Assembly (NCBI GenBank): GCA_903895695.1
Contig: CAITUY010000127.1
Coordinates: 1 to 41,133 of the forward strand
Direction: 5' to 3'
DNA from: an uncultured bacterium
GTDB taxonomy: Bacteria; Verrucomicrobiota; Kiritimatiellia; CAIKKV01; CAITUY01
Length of the DNA stretch: 41,133 nt
The position numbers and the translations under genes are program-made. Below the pieces are notes generated by a model, which was given only the letters and a program-made list of their open reading frames with translations, had not been told where the DNA came from and did not search any database. This document shows, one piece after another, positions 32,819-39,652 of the stretch; the stretch's first letter is position 1, and each line of letters begins with the position of its first letter.

Positions 32819-34239
32819 GATCCGTCAGTTCCACGCAGTTCACTCTTTGTTCGTGCCGCCAGCCGCTCGCCGAGCCCGGCCACGGCGTCTTCGAGATGCA
32901 TCCCGCGCGAGGCCTTGAAGAGAACGGCGTCGCCGGCACGCAACCGGTCTGCGAGGAATGCCACCCCTTCGGTCGCCGCGCCCCGGAACACGCGCTCCGG
33001 TGGCCACCCCGCGGCCACCGCCCCGTCTGCCACGACCGCCCCCAGCTCGCCGACCGCCACAAGGGACGCCCAATCACCTTCCGCCACCTGTCTTCCCAGG
33101 ACGGCGTGCTCCTCGCCGGACCGGGGTCCGAGTTCCCGCATGTCGCCCAGCACCAGCCACTTCCGGCCCGGCACCGCCAGATCCCGAAACGTCTCCAGTG
33201 CGGCTCGCATGCTGAGCGGGTTGGCATTGTAAGCGTCGTTGATCAGCGTGACGCCGCCGGCCTCGTGCGTTTCCCAGCGCATGGGGGGCGGCGTATAGCG
33301 GGCCAAACCTTCCGCGATCGCCGCCCACGACACGCCGAGCCCGCGGGCCACGGCCGTCGCGAGCAGGACATTGTGACGGCTGTGACGGCCCGGCATCGGC
33401 ATGCGCAGGATACAGGACTCGCCGGTCGCGCGCTCCCGCACGGTCACGAGGTCAGCCGCGGCGCCGGCCTCCAGCCGGTAGTCGGCGGGAGAGGCCAGCG
33501 ACACCGTGATCAGGGCGCCGGGCACGCAATCGCGCAAGGCGGCGAAATGCGGATCGTCAACGCTCAGCACAGCCACGCCGCCAGCCGGCAGCTGCCGCAG
33601 CAACTCGCCTTTTTCGCTTGCGATGGAGTCAACCGACGGAAAAAATTCAAGGTGGACGGGACCCACGGTGGTGACGACACCCCAGTCGGGCCGGGCCATC
33701 CGGCACAACGGCGCCATCTCGCCGGGATGGCTGATCCCCAGCTCGAACACGCCAACCTGCGTATCGGGTTCCATCGCGAGCAAGCTGAGCGGCAGGCCGA
33801 TCTCGTTGTTCCAGTTGCCCCTCGTCCGGGCCGTCCGCCACAGGGGGGCCAGCATGCCGGCGATGAGTTCCTTGACCGTCGTTTTGCCGGTGCTGCCGGT
33901 CACCCCGACAATCCGGGCGGCGACCAACCGGCGATAACCCGCGGCAATGTCCTGGAGCGCGGCCAGGGGGTCCGCGACGGCCAGCAGCGGCCCGGTGGCC
34001 GCGAGCTCGGCCGCCTGCTCGCGGCGTACGATCGCGCCGCAGGCCCCGCGGCGCCGGGCATCCGCTACGAACGCATGCCCGTCGGCCCGCGTTCCGCGAA
34101 GGGCCACAAAGAGATCGCCCTCACTGACGGCCCGGGTATCATGCACGATGCCGGTGATGACCGCGGGCGCCGACGATACCCACTTGCCGACGGCCCATTC
34201 GGCCAGCCGTTCCGGTTGGAATCGGGGCGCCATGCTCAT
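32794..34239 (-). CDS. murF: UDP-N-acetylmuramoyl-tripeptide--D-alanyl-D-alanine ligase
   Basis: 481 residues. Adds D-Ala-D-Ala to the UDP-MurNAc tripeptide. Seen: ITGIVHDTRAVSEGDLFVAL in the N-terminal domain, the ATP loop VTGSTGKTTVKE, NWNNEIGLPLSLL and FELGISHPGEMAPL, central-domain HSRHNVLLA, and C-terminal LINDAYNANPLSM with VLGDMRELG. ATG 34237-34239 overlaps the murE stop (ATGA). The last 15 residues are Cys/Thr-rich (CCTTCTT) where the frame runs over the mraY start, probably a tail without function. Confidence 0.97.
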   Translation of the reverse strand: MSMAPRFQPERLAEWAVGKWVSSAPAVITGIVHDTRAVSEGDLFVALRGTRADGHAFVADARRRGACGAIVRREQAAELAATGPLLAVADPLAALQDIAAGYRRLVAARIVGVTGSTGKTTVKELIAGMLAPLWRTARTRGNWNNEIGLPLSLLAMEPDTQVGVFELGISHPGEMAPLCRMARPDWGVVTTVGPVHLEFFPSVDSIASEKGELLRQLPAGGVAVLSVDDPHFAALRDCVPGALITVSLASPADYRLEAGAAADLVTVRERATGESCILRMPMPGRHSRHNVLLATAVARGLGVSWAAIAEGLARYTPPPMRWETHEAGGVTLINDAYNANPLSMRAALETFRDLAVPGRKWLVLGDMRELGPRSGEEHAVLGRQVAEGDWASLVAVGELGAVVADGAVAAGWPPERVFRGAATEGVAFLADRLRAGDAVLFKASRGMHLEDAVAGLGERLAARTKSELRGTDGSCCTTCTT

Positions 34240-35708
34240 GACTCCAGAGTTTGAAGCAACGCCCGGACTACCTGCCGGTCATCGAAGGGGATGATCGTGT
34301 TCGCGAACTCCTGCGTGCTCTCGTGCCCTTTCCCGGCGATAAGGACCACATCGCCTTCCCGCGCCAGGCGCAAGGCGGCTTCAATGGCGCGGGCCCTGTC
34401 TTCGATCACCTCGTGGGACCCGCGCCCCGCAAACCCCGCCTCGATTTCGGCGATGATGGCGCGCGGTTCCTCTCGACGCGGGTTGTCCGAGGTCAGTACC
34501 GCGTGATCCGCCAACCGGGCGGCCACTTCGCCCATCAGGGGCCGCTTGCTCCGGTCGCGGTTGCCGCCGCAACCGAAAACGACGATCAGGCGGGCCGGCG
34601 TCTGGCTCCGGAGCGTTGTCAAGACGTTGGTCAGGGCATCGTCCGTGTGGGCATAGTCCACGAACACGCGCCAGCCGCGGCGGGTCGGGATTTCCTCGAG
34701 GCGCCCCGGCACGGTCTGCCGCGATGCCAACGCCTCGACCGTTAGCCGATCCTCCAGCCCGAGAGCCCGGGCGGCGGTGTAAGCGCCGAGCGCGTTCATG
34801 ACGTTGAACTGTCCCAGCAGAGCAAGGTGAAGCCGGCTTTCACCCCACGGCCCGACCACGCGGAACTCGCTCCCCTGACCGTGGAGCCGGATATCACAGG
34901 CCCGGACATCGGCGTCGCTGCCGCAGCCAAAACGCAACACGGACGCCTGAATCCGCGAATCGGCGGCGAGGCGCCGGCCCCACGGGTCGTCGATGTTGAT
35001 GATGGCGCTGGTCTTCTTGGTCCCCTCGCCCAGGCCCAGAAACAATCGCTGCTTGGCCTCGAAGTAGCGTTCCATCGTCCCGTGATAATCGAGATGGTCA
35101 CGTGTCAAATTCGTGAAGATTACGGCGTCGAACTCACACCCCAACACGCGCTGCTGGTCAAGGGCATGGGACGATACCTCCATGACGGCGCCCTTGCAGC
35201 CGGCGTGCAGCATCTGATCGAGCATGGCCTGGAGTTCGACCGCTTGCGGCGTTGTTCGACCGGCGGGAATCGTGCGCGCCCCGACTTCGTACTGCACTGT
35301 TCCGATCAGCCCGGGCGCCAGGCCGGCCGCCGTGAGAATGTCGTGCAGCAGAAAAGTTGTCGTCGTCTTGCCGTTGGTTCCCGTGACACCGGCGAGCAAC
35401 AAGCGACCCGAGGGGTGCTGATGGAAGGCGTCGGCGAGCTCGGCCAAGGCACGGCGGGCATCCTCGACCTGCACGTGCGTAACTTCCCGGGCGGCGAACC
35501 TCGCCTGAGTCCCCACGACCGTCGAAGCCCCGCGTTTCATGGCGTCGTCGACGAATTCCAGACCGTCATGGTGCTCGCCCGGCACCGCGACAAACACGTA
35601 CCCCGGCCGCACCTGCCGCGAGTCATAGGCAATGCCGGCCACGGGGCGTTCGGCATCGCCGCGGACGATCCCGTGCCGGACGTGCTGCAGCAGTTCGGAA
35701 AGTTTCAT
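34236..35708 (-). CDS. murE: UDP-N-acetylmuramoyl-L-alanyl-D-glutamate--2,6-diaminopimelate ligase
   Basis: 490 residues. Adds the third stem-peptide residue. Seen: GIAYDSRQVRPGYVFVAVPG, the ATP loop VTGTNGKTTTTFLLHD, MEVSSHALDQQRV, FTNLTRDHLDYHGTMERY, VFGCGGNRDRSKRPLMGE, and DNPRREEP (about 407-414). The DNPR motif marks meso-diaminopimelate specificity, as in Gram-negative bacteria, rather than lysine. The start ATG overlaps the ftsI stop (ATGA 35705-35708). Confidence 0.97.
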   Translation of the reverse strand: MKLSELLQHVRHGIVRGDAERPVAGIAYDSRQVRPGYVFVAVPGEHHDGLEFVDDAMKRGASTVVGTQARFAAREVTHVQVEDARRALAELADAFHQHPSGRLLLAGVTGTNGKTTTTFLLHDILTAAGLAPGLIGTVQYEVGARTIPAGRTTPQAVELQAMLDQMLHAGCKGAVMEVSSHALDQQRVLGCEFDAVIFTNLTRDHLDYHGTMERYFEAKQRLFLGLGEGTKKTSAIINIDDPWGRRLAADSRIQASVLRFGCGSDADVRACDIRLHGQGSEFRVVGPWGESRLHLALLGQFNVMNALGAYTAARALGLEDRLTVEALASRQTVPGRLEEIPTRRGWRVFVDYAHTDDALTNVLTTLRSQTPARLIVVFGCGGNRDRSKRPLMGEVAARLADHAVLTSDNPRREEPRAIIAEIEAGFAGRGSHEVIEDRARAIEAALRLAREGDVVLIAGKGHESTQEFANTIIPFDDRQVVRALLQTLES

Positions 35709-37465
35709 GGTGCACGGTGCCGTGGATGGCCCATGGCGTTGTCGGCAATGGCCGTGACCGGGGGAATCAAGCCGAGGTAGCGGGCGGCCTGCTCGGCCAC
35801 TTCGCCGAACACGGGCGCCGACACAGTGCCGCCGGTGTGCAAGGGCTGCGGCTCATCGAGCACCACGATCATGCCGATCTCGGGGTTCTCGGCCGGCAGG
35901 AACCCGACGAACGAGGCCATGTAATCGGTTTCCGAGTAATGGCCGGCCACGACTTTCTGGGCCGTGCCGGTCTTCCCGGCCACCTTGAAGCCGTCCACGG
36001 CGGCCTTCACACCGGTACCGCCGGTCTCCGTCACGCGCGTCAGCAGCCGCCGCATCAGCTCTGCCGTGTCGCTTCGAATGGGGTGGCCCAGCGGCTGCGG
36101 GACGTTACGCAGCACGATCTTGCCGTTGGCATCCACGATCTGCTTGACCACGTAGGGCTTCATGACGACGCCGTCGTTCGCGATGCCGCACAGCACGCCC
36201 AACATCTGCAGACCCGTTACGGCCACGCCTTGTCCGATGGCGATCCGGCTTGAGCTGATGGCCGACCATTTGGAAAGAGGCCACAAGATTCCGCTCTCCT
36301 CGCCTGGCAGGTCGATCCCCAGCTTGCGACCGATGTTGAACTCGCGCAGGTAGCGGTCCAGGCGTTCGGGACCGAGGAGAATCGCGATCTTGGCCGCCCC
36401 GATGTTGCTGGATTTTTTCAAAATGTCGGCAACGCACAACTGCCCGTAGGGGTGATAATCGCGCAGGATTTTGTTCTGGTACAGCCACCGGCCGTTTTCG
36501 CAGTTGAAAACGGTCTCGGGGGTCACGACGCCTTCGTTCAAGGCCGCCGCAATGACGCCCACTTTGAACGTCGAGCCGGGTTCGTACGTATAGCCGATGG
36601 CCCGATTGAGTTTCTGTTGATCGGTCGCCGCACGGAACGCGTTGGGATCGAAACCCGGCCGACTCACTAGTGCCAATATTTCGCCTGTCCGGATGCGCTC
36701 CATGATGGCCCAACCGGCCTTGGCGTGGTTGCGTTCGAGCGCACCCGACAGCGCCTTCTCGAGTATGTACTGGAGATTCTGATCGACAGTCAGCTCGACG
36801 TCCGCGCCATCCTTGGCCGGCACTTCGATCGTCCGGTACTCGGGCACCTCGTGATGGCGCCCGTCGAGGCGGCTCACTAGATATCCTTTTTCGCCCCGCA
36901 GATGCTTCTCAAGCGATTGTTCGAGCCCTGCCGAACCGACGCCATCGTAGTTCACGAACCCCAGGACATGACACAGCATCTCCCCCTGCGGGTAGGAACG
37001 GGTCGTGGCAGGAGTCGTGTAGATGCCGGGCAGCTTCAGACGGGCTACGACACCGGTCAGGGCCGTGGCCTTTTCGTCCGGAACGTACCGCTGGACGTAG
37101 TTGAAGCGCCGATTCGGTTCGTCGAGCCGGGCCACGAGCGACGTGGGCGCCACGCCGAGAATCGGGGCCAGCGCTTCCGCCGCGGCGGCCACGCAGTTGC
37201 TCGCGACCAGGAGCGAGGGGTTGGCGCAGATGTCCTTCACCCCCACATTGACGGCCAGGATGTTCCCGGCGGCGCTGCCGTCGAGGATGCGGCCCCGGCC
37301 CATCGCCAGCGTCTGGCTGAAGGTGCGCTCCTGGGCGAGCGGCTTGCGTGCCCGGTCGGCAAGACACAGGTGGAGCGTGACCAGCCGAAACACCAGCGCA
37401 GCCATCAGCACCCCGATCGCGATGCCAATGACCCTATATCGCGCGGTTCCCCGTTCGTCAGTCAT
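35705..37465 (-). CDS. ftsI: Class B penicillin-binding protein FtsI (PBP3), septal transpeptidase
   Basis: 586 residues. One N-terminal membrane anchor (about 9-32) and a periplasmic body with dimerisation domain (RGRILDGSAAGNILAVNV) and transpeptidase domain. Active-site motifs are complete: STFK with nucleophile Ser298 in EPGSTFKV, SSN in KKSSNIGAAK (about 354), and KTG in AGKTGTAQK (about 498). It crosslinks septal peptidoglycan with FtsW. There is no C-terminal PASTA domain. The start overlaps the ftsL-like gene by 8 bp. The first cytoplasmic residues are few, as usual. Confidence 0.96.
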   Translation of the reverse strand: MTDERGTARYRVIGIAIGVLMAALVFRLVTLHLCLADRARKPLAQERTFSQTLAMGRGRILDGSAAGNILAVNVGVKDICANPSLLVASNCVAAAAEALAPILGVAPTSLVARLDEPNRRFNYVQRYVPDEKATALTGVVARLKLPGIYTTPATTRSYPQGEMLCHVLGFVNYDGVGSAGLEQSLEKHLRGEKGYLVSRLDGRHHEVPEYRTIEVPAKDGADVELTVDQNLQYILEKALSGALERNHAKAGWAIMERIRTGEILALVSRPGFDPNAFRAATDQQKLNRAIGYTYEPGSTFKVGVIAAALNEGVVTPETVFNCENGRWLYQNKILRDYHPYGQLCVADILKKSSNIGAAKIAILLGPERLDRYLREFNIGRKLGIDLPGEESGILWPLSKWSAISSSRIAIGQGVAVTGLQMLGVLCGIANDGVVMKPYVVKQIVDANGKIVLRNVPQPLGHPIRSDTAELMRRLLTRVTETGGTGVKAAVDGFKVAGKTGTAQKVVAGHYSETDYMASFVGFLPAENPEIGMIVVLDEPQPLHTGGTVSAPVFGEVAEQAARYLGLIPPVTAIADNAMGHPRHRAP

Positions 37466-37847
37466 TCAACACAATCCTGTCGGTCCGAGCATAGTGGTTG
37501 AGCGAGCGATTCTCGGGACCGGTCAAGGCGTCGACCGTTCCATCGACCCGGATGCGGACAATCTGGTCCCGCTCCGGCCACGTCATGACGAGCCCCTGCT
37601 CCCGCAAGGCCTGTTCAAGGCTGAGCGGCGACTGCAGCCGGGCCCAGGCGTACTGCTGCCGGTGAATCTGATCGATAAGCTGGTCCCGCTTGATCTCCAA
37701 TGCCTTGAGTTCCCGGCCGACGCTTTCGGTGCGCTCGTGGAGGTGTTCATAGGCTAGGGCGAATGCGACGCCGAGCGCCAACGTCAGCGCCCACGGGAGA
37801 TGGTTCACAAATCCAGCGTCGTTCTTCTTGCGATTTCGGCGTATCAT
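37458..37847 (-). CDS. ftsL: FtsL-like division protein
   Basis: 129 residues. Basic cytoplasmic head (IRRNRKK), one transmembrane helix (about 17-34: LPWALTLALGVAFALAYE), then a heptad-like coiled coil (about 38-70: RTESVGRELKALEIKRDQL, DQIHRQQYAWARLQ) with YAWARLQSPLSLEQALREQGL, the FtsL/DivIC plan. Sequence identity in this family is always low, so the call rests on topology and on its place between rsmH and ftsI. Start ATG 37845-37847 follows AAGGA at eight bases; an ATG three codons earlier (37856) overlaps the rsmH stop as ATGA and is equally possible. The C-terminal 40 residues (TWPERDQIVRIRVDG) are longer than in short FtsL forms. Confidence 0.82.
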   Translation of the reverse strand: MIRRNRKKNDAGFVNHLPWALTLALGVAFALAYEHLHERTESVGRELKALEIKRDQLIDQIHRQQYAWARLQSPLSLEQALREQGLVMTWPERDQIVRIRVDGTVDALTGPENRSLNHYARTDRIVLND

Positions 37848-37852
37848 AACTC

Positions 37853-38776
37853 TCATCCTTTCCGTTCCACCGCGCGCAGCTTGGCTGACCGTGCGCGGGG
37901 ATTCCGCTCGCATTCCCCGTCCGTCGGGGTCGCCGGTTTGCGCGTCAGGCGGACGACCACGGGCGACCGACCCACCCACGTTTCGCCGCCCTCGGGCCGC
38001 GCTTCCCAGCGTCCCTCATGTTCTGCAAAACACCTTTTCACCAGCCGGTCTTCGAGGCTGTGAAAGGCTATGACCGCCATTCGTCCGCCGTCCCCGAGCA
38101 AATCCAGCCCGCCTTCCAATCCATCAGCCAGGGCCGCCAGTTCCCCGTTCACGGCGATCCTGAGCGCTTGGAACGTCCGGGTGGCCGGATGGATCCGTTC
38201 GCGACGGCCGCCGTAAACATCACTGACCACCTGCGCCAACTCGCAGGTACGGGTGAACGGCTGCACCTGCCGGCGCGCAACGACGCGCGCCGCGATCGCC
38301 CGGCTCCTTGGCTCCTCGCCATACCGCTTGAGCAGTTCGGCCAATTCGGCGGCTGGCCGGGTATTGACCAGGTCGGCGGCAGTGGCGGTTTGAGTGCGGT
38401 CCATGCGCATGTCCAGCGGTCCGTCTCTCATGAAGCTGAAGCCACGCTCCGGATCATCGAGTTGGTCGGATGACACGCCGATGTCCAGGACAATGCCGTC
38501 GACCTTGTCAAACCCGTGGGCCCGGGCCGTTTCACGAATGGTCGCGAAGTTGGCCTGAACGAACGTGCACTGCCGGGCCAGGTCGCCCAGATCGCGGCGG
38601 GCGCGTTCGAGCGCGCCGTCGTCTCGATCCAAGGCCAGCAACCGGGCGTCGCCGCCGGCTGCCTCCAGAAGGGCGCGCGTGTGACCGCCCCCGCCCAGCG
38701 TGCCGTCCACATAGACGCCGCCGGCCTTGGGGCCGATCAGCCTCACCACCTCATGGAGCAGTACCCCCCGATGCAT
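37853..38776 (-). CDS. rsmH: 16S rRNA (cytosine-1402-N4)-methyltransferase
   Basis: 307 residues, near the usual length. Methylates N4 of C1402 in 16S rRNA. Seen: the start MHRGVLLHEVV, SAM-binding VDGTLGGGGHTRALL, LALDRDDGAL, DGIVLDIGVSSDQLDDPERGFSF, GPLDMRMD, FQALRIAVNGEL, VIAFHSLEDRLVK and C-terminal RARSAKLRAVER. The start codon lies within the preceding small gene (26-bp overlap). It is followed directly by the ftsL-like gene. Confidence 0.97.
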   Translation of the reverse strand: MHRGVLLHEVVRLIGPKAGGVYVDGTLGGGGHTRALLEAAGGDARLLALDRDDGALERARRDLGDLARQCTFVQANFATIRETARAHGFDKVDGIVLDIGVSSDQLDDPERGFSFMRDGPLDMRMDRTQTATAADLVNTRPAAELAELLKRYGEEPRSRAIAARVVARRQVQPFTRTCELAQVVSDVYGGRRERIHPATRTFQALRIAVNGELAALADGLEGGLDLLGDGGRMAVIAFHSLEDRLVKRCFAEHEGRWEARPEGGETWVGRSPVVVRLTRKPATPTDGECERNPRARSAKLRAVERKG

Positions 38777-38981
38777 GAATATTCCTTAGCCGCCGCATGG
38801 CGTCGGTGCTGACCACGGTGCTGGCAATCCGCAACCCGCCGCGGCCAACATGACGGGTGCCGAACAATGACTCGATCATATCGGCTTCCCGTCTCGTGAC
38901 TTTCGTCCACGAAATCCGGTCCCTCCAGCCCATGATCGAGCCGTTCATCTGCATGAATCGGGCAAACATCGACATCCTCAT
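38751..38981 (-). CDS. Small basic protein of unknown function between mraZ and rsmH
   Basis: 76 residues; not a family I recognise. Sequence features: a Met-rich start (MRMSMFARFMQMNGSIMGW), then RDRISWTKVTRREADMIESL and GGLRIASTVVSTDAMRRLR. No membrane segment, no cysteine; rich in Arg and Met. ATG 38979-38981 is preferred (AAGGTGG seven bases upstream); a TTG overlapping the mraZ stop (39009-39011) would add ten residues. The last 26 bp overlap the rsmH start. A good ribosome-binding site, a fixed slot in an essential operon and non-random composition make it a likely real gene. Could be a lineage-specific regulator or rRNA-related factor; this is speculation. Confidence 0.72.
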   Translation of the reverse strand: MRMSMFARFMQMNGSIMGWRDRISWTKVTRREADMIESLFGTRHVGRGGLRIASTVVSTDAMRRLRNIHASGGTAP

Positions 38982-39007
38982 AGGTTCACCACCTTGCCAA
39001 AATGACT

Positions 39008-39490
39008 TCAAAAGCCCACGTAACGTGCCGCCTCACCGAGGCTCGCGACGCCGGCGCTGCGGACCGTCTTCCAGCGCTCCGGGTTCCACAACTCGAACCC
39101 CTCGATCGCACCTGCCAGCACCACCTGGTCGGTCAAGCCCGCGTACTCCAGCAACTCGTCCTTGATCCGGATCCGCCCTGCCGAGTCCCACGGTGCCAGT
39201 TGCGACTGCGACCCAAGGACACGCGCGAACTGACGGGCCTTGGCGTCGGCGATGGACAGGTTCCGCAGCCGTTGCAGTCGCTGCACCATCTCGCGGGCCG
39301 GAAAGACTGTCAGGTAGCGTTCATCCACACCCGGCAGCACATAGAGGGTTCCGGGTTCGCCTGCGTACTCCCGCCACTCGGAAGGGACCGTCAGACGCCG
39401 CTTGGGATCCATCGAATGGGTAAAATTCCCAACGAACACGCCCTGCGTGCTGCCCAATCCACTTCCGGTTTTGTCGCCCAACTCCACCAT
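39008..39490 (-). CDS. mraZ: MraZ transcriptional regulator
   Basis: 160 residues. Two SpoVT-AbrB half-domains forming the ring-shaped MraZ regulator of dcw clusters: FVGNFTHSMDPKRRLTVPSEWRE (about 19-41) and LAPWDSAGRIRIKDELLEYAGL (about 98-119), with VVLAGAIEGFELWNPERW at the end. The N-terminus from ATG 39488-39490 is about 17 residues longer than the usual MFxGxF start; an internal GTG giving VFVGNF is an alternative start. Against it, the ATG has only GGGG very close upstream. First gene of the dcw cluster; in known cases MraZ represses its own promoter. Confidence 0.94.
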   Translation of the reverse strand: MVELGDKTGSGLGSTQGVFVGNFTHSMDPKRRLTVPSEWREYAGEPGTLYVLPGVDERYLTVFPAREMVQRLQRLRNLSIADAKARQFARVLGSQSQLAPWDSAGRIRIKDELLEYAGLTDQVVLAGAIEGFELWNPERWKTVRSAGVASLGEAARYVGF

Positions 39491-39519
39491 TGCCCCACTA
39501 TGCCGTACCTATGCAACAC

Positions 39520-39549
39520 AATACACCACCTTGCCCCACCCATCGTCAA
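39520..39549 (-). promoter_or_regulatory. dcw cluster promoter with possible MraZ box in the spacer
   Basis: Minus strand TTGACG (39549-39544), 18-base spacer, TGTATT (39525-39520), matching 5 and 4 of 6 consensus positions. The predicted start of transcription is about 20-25 bp before ATG 39490. The spacer contains TGGG twice in succession (ATGGGTGGGGCAAGG), and a further TGGGG lies just before the start codon. MraZ sites in other bacteria are TGGG- or GTGG-type repeats, so autoregulation at this site is plausible. Repeat spacing here does not match the E. coli pattern exactly. Confidence 0.6.
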
Positions 39550-39557
39550 TAGAATTT

Positions 39558-39579
39558 GATGGTTTTTTGATGGTTTTTT
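39558..39579 (-). repeat. Two phased A-tract repeats upstream of the dcw promoter
   Basis: GATGGTTTTTT occurs twice in tandem (39558-39568 and 39569-39579), 11 bp apart. Read on the minus strand, these are A6 tracts, one helical turn apart, immediately upstream of the -35 box. This is the expected form of an intrinsic bend or UP element that raises promoter strength. They are the most AT-rich bases in the region. Confidence 0.65.
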
Positions 39580-39652
39580 GTGACGCCTCAGGTCGGAGGG
39601 GTCAGAATTCGGGCGATTGGGGACGGAATGGAGGGCTCACCCATCCGCAGTC

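Noticed and set aside
32896..34254. 452-codon plus-strand frame opposite murF
   Set aside because: Antisense to a complete Mur ligase; His/Arg-rich and without recognisable motifs.
39590..39650. Intrinsic terminator after the citramalate synthase-like gene
   Set aside because: Only a 4-bp stem (CCTC/GAGG) precedes the A-tract region on the minus strand; the A-rich bases are better explained as promoter-upstream tracts.
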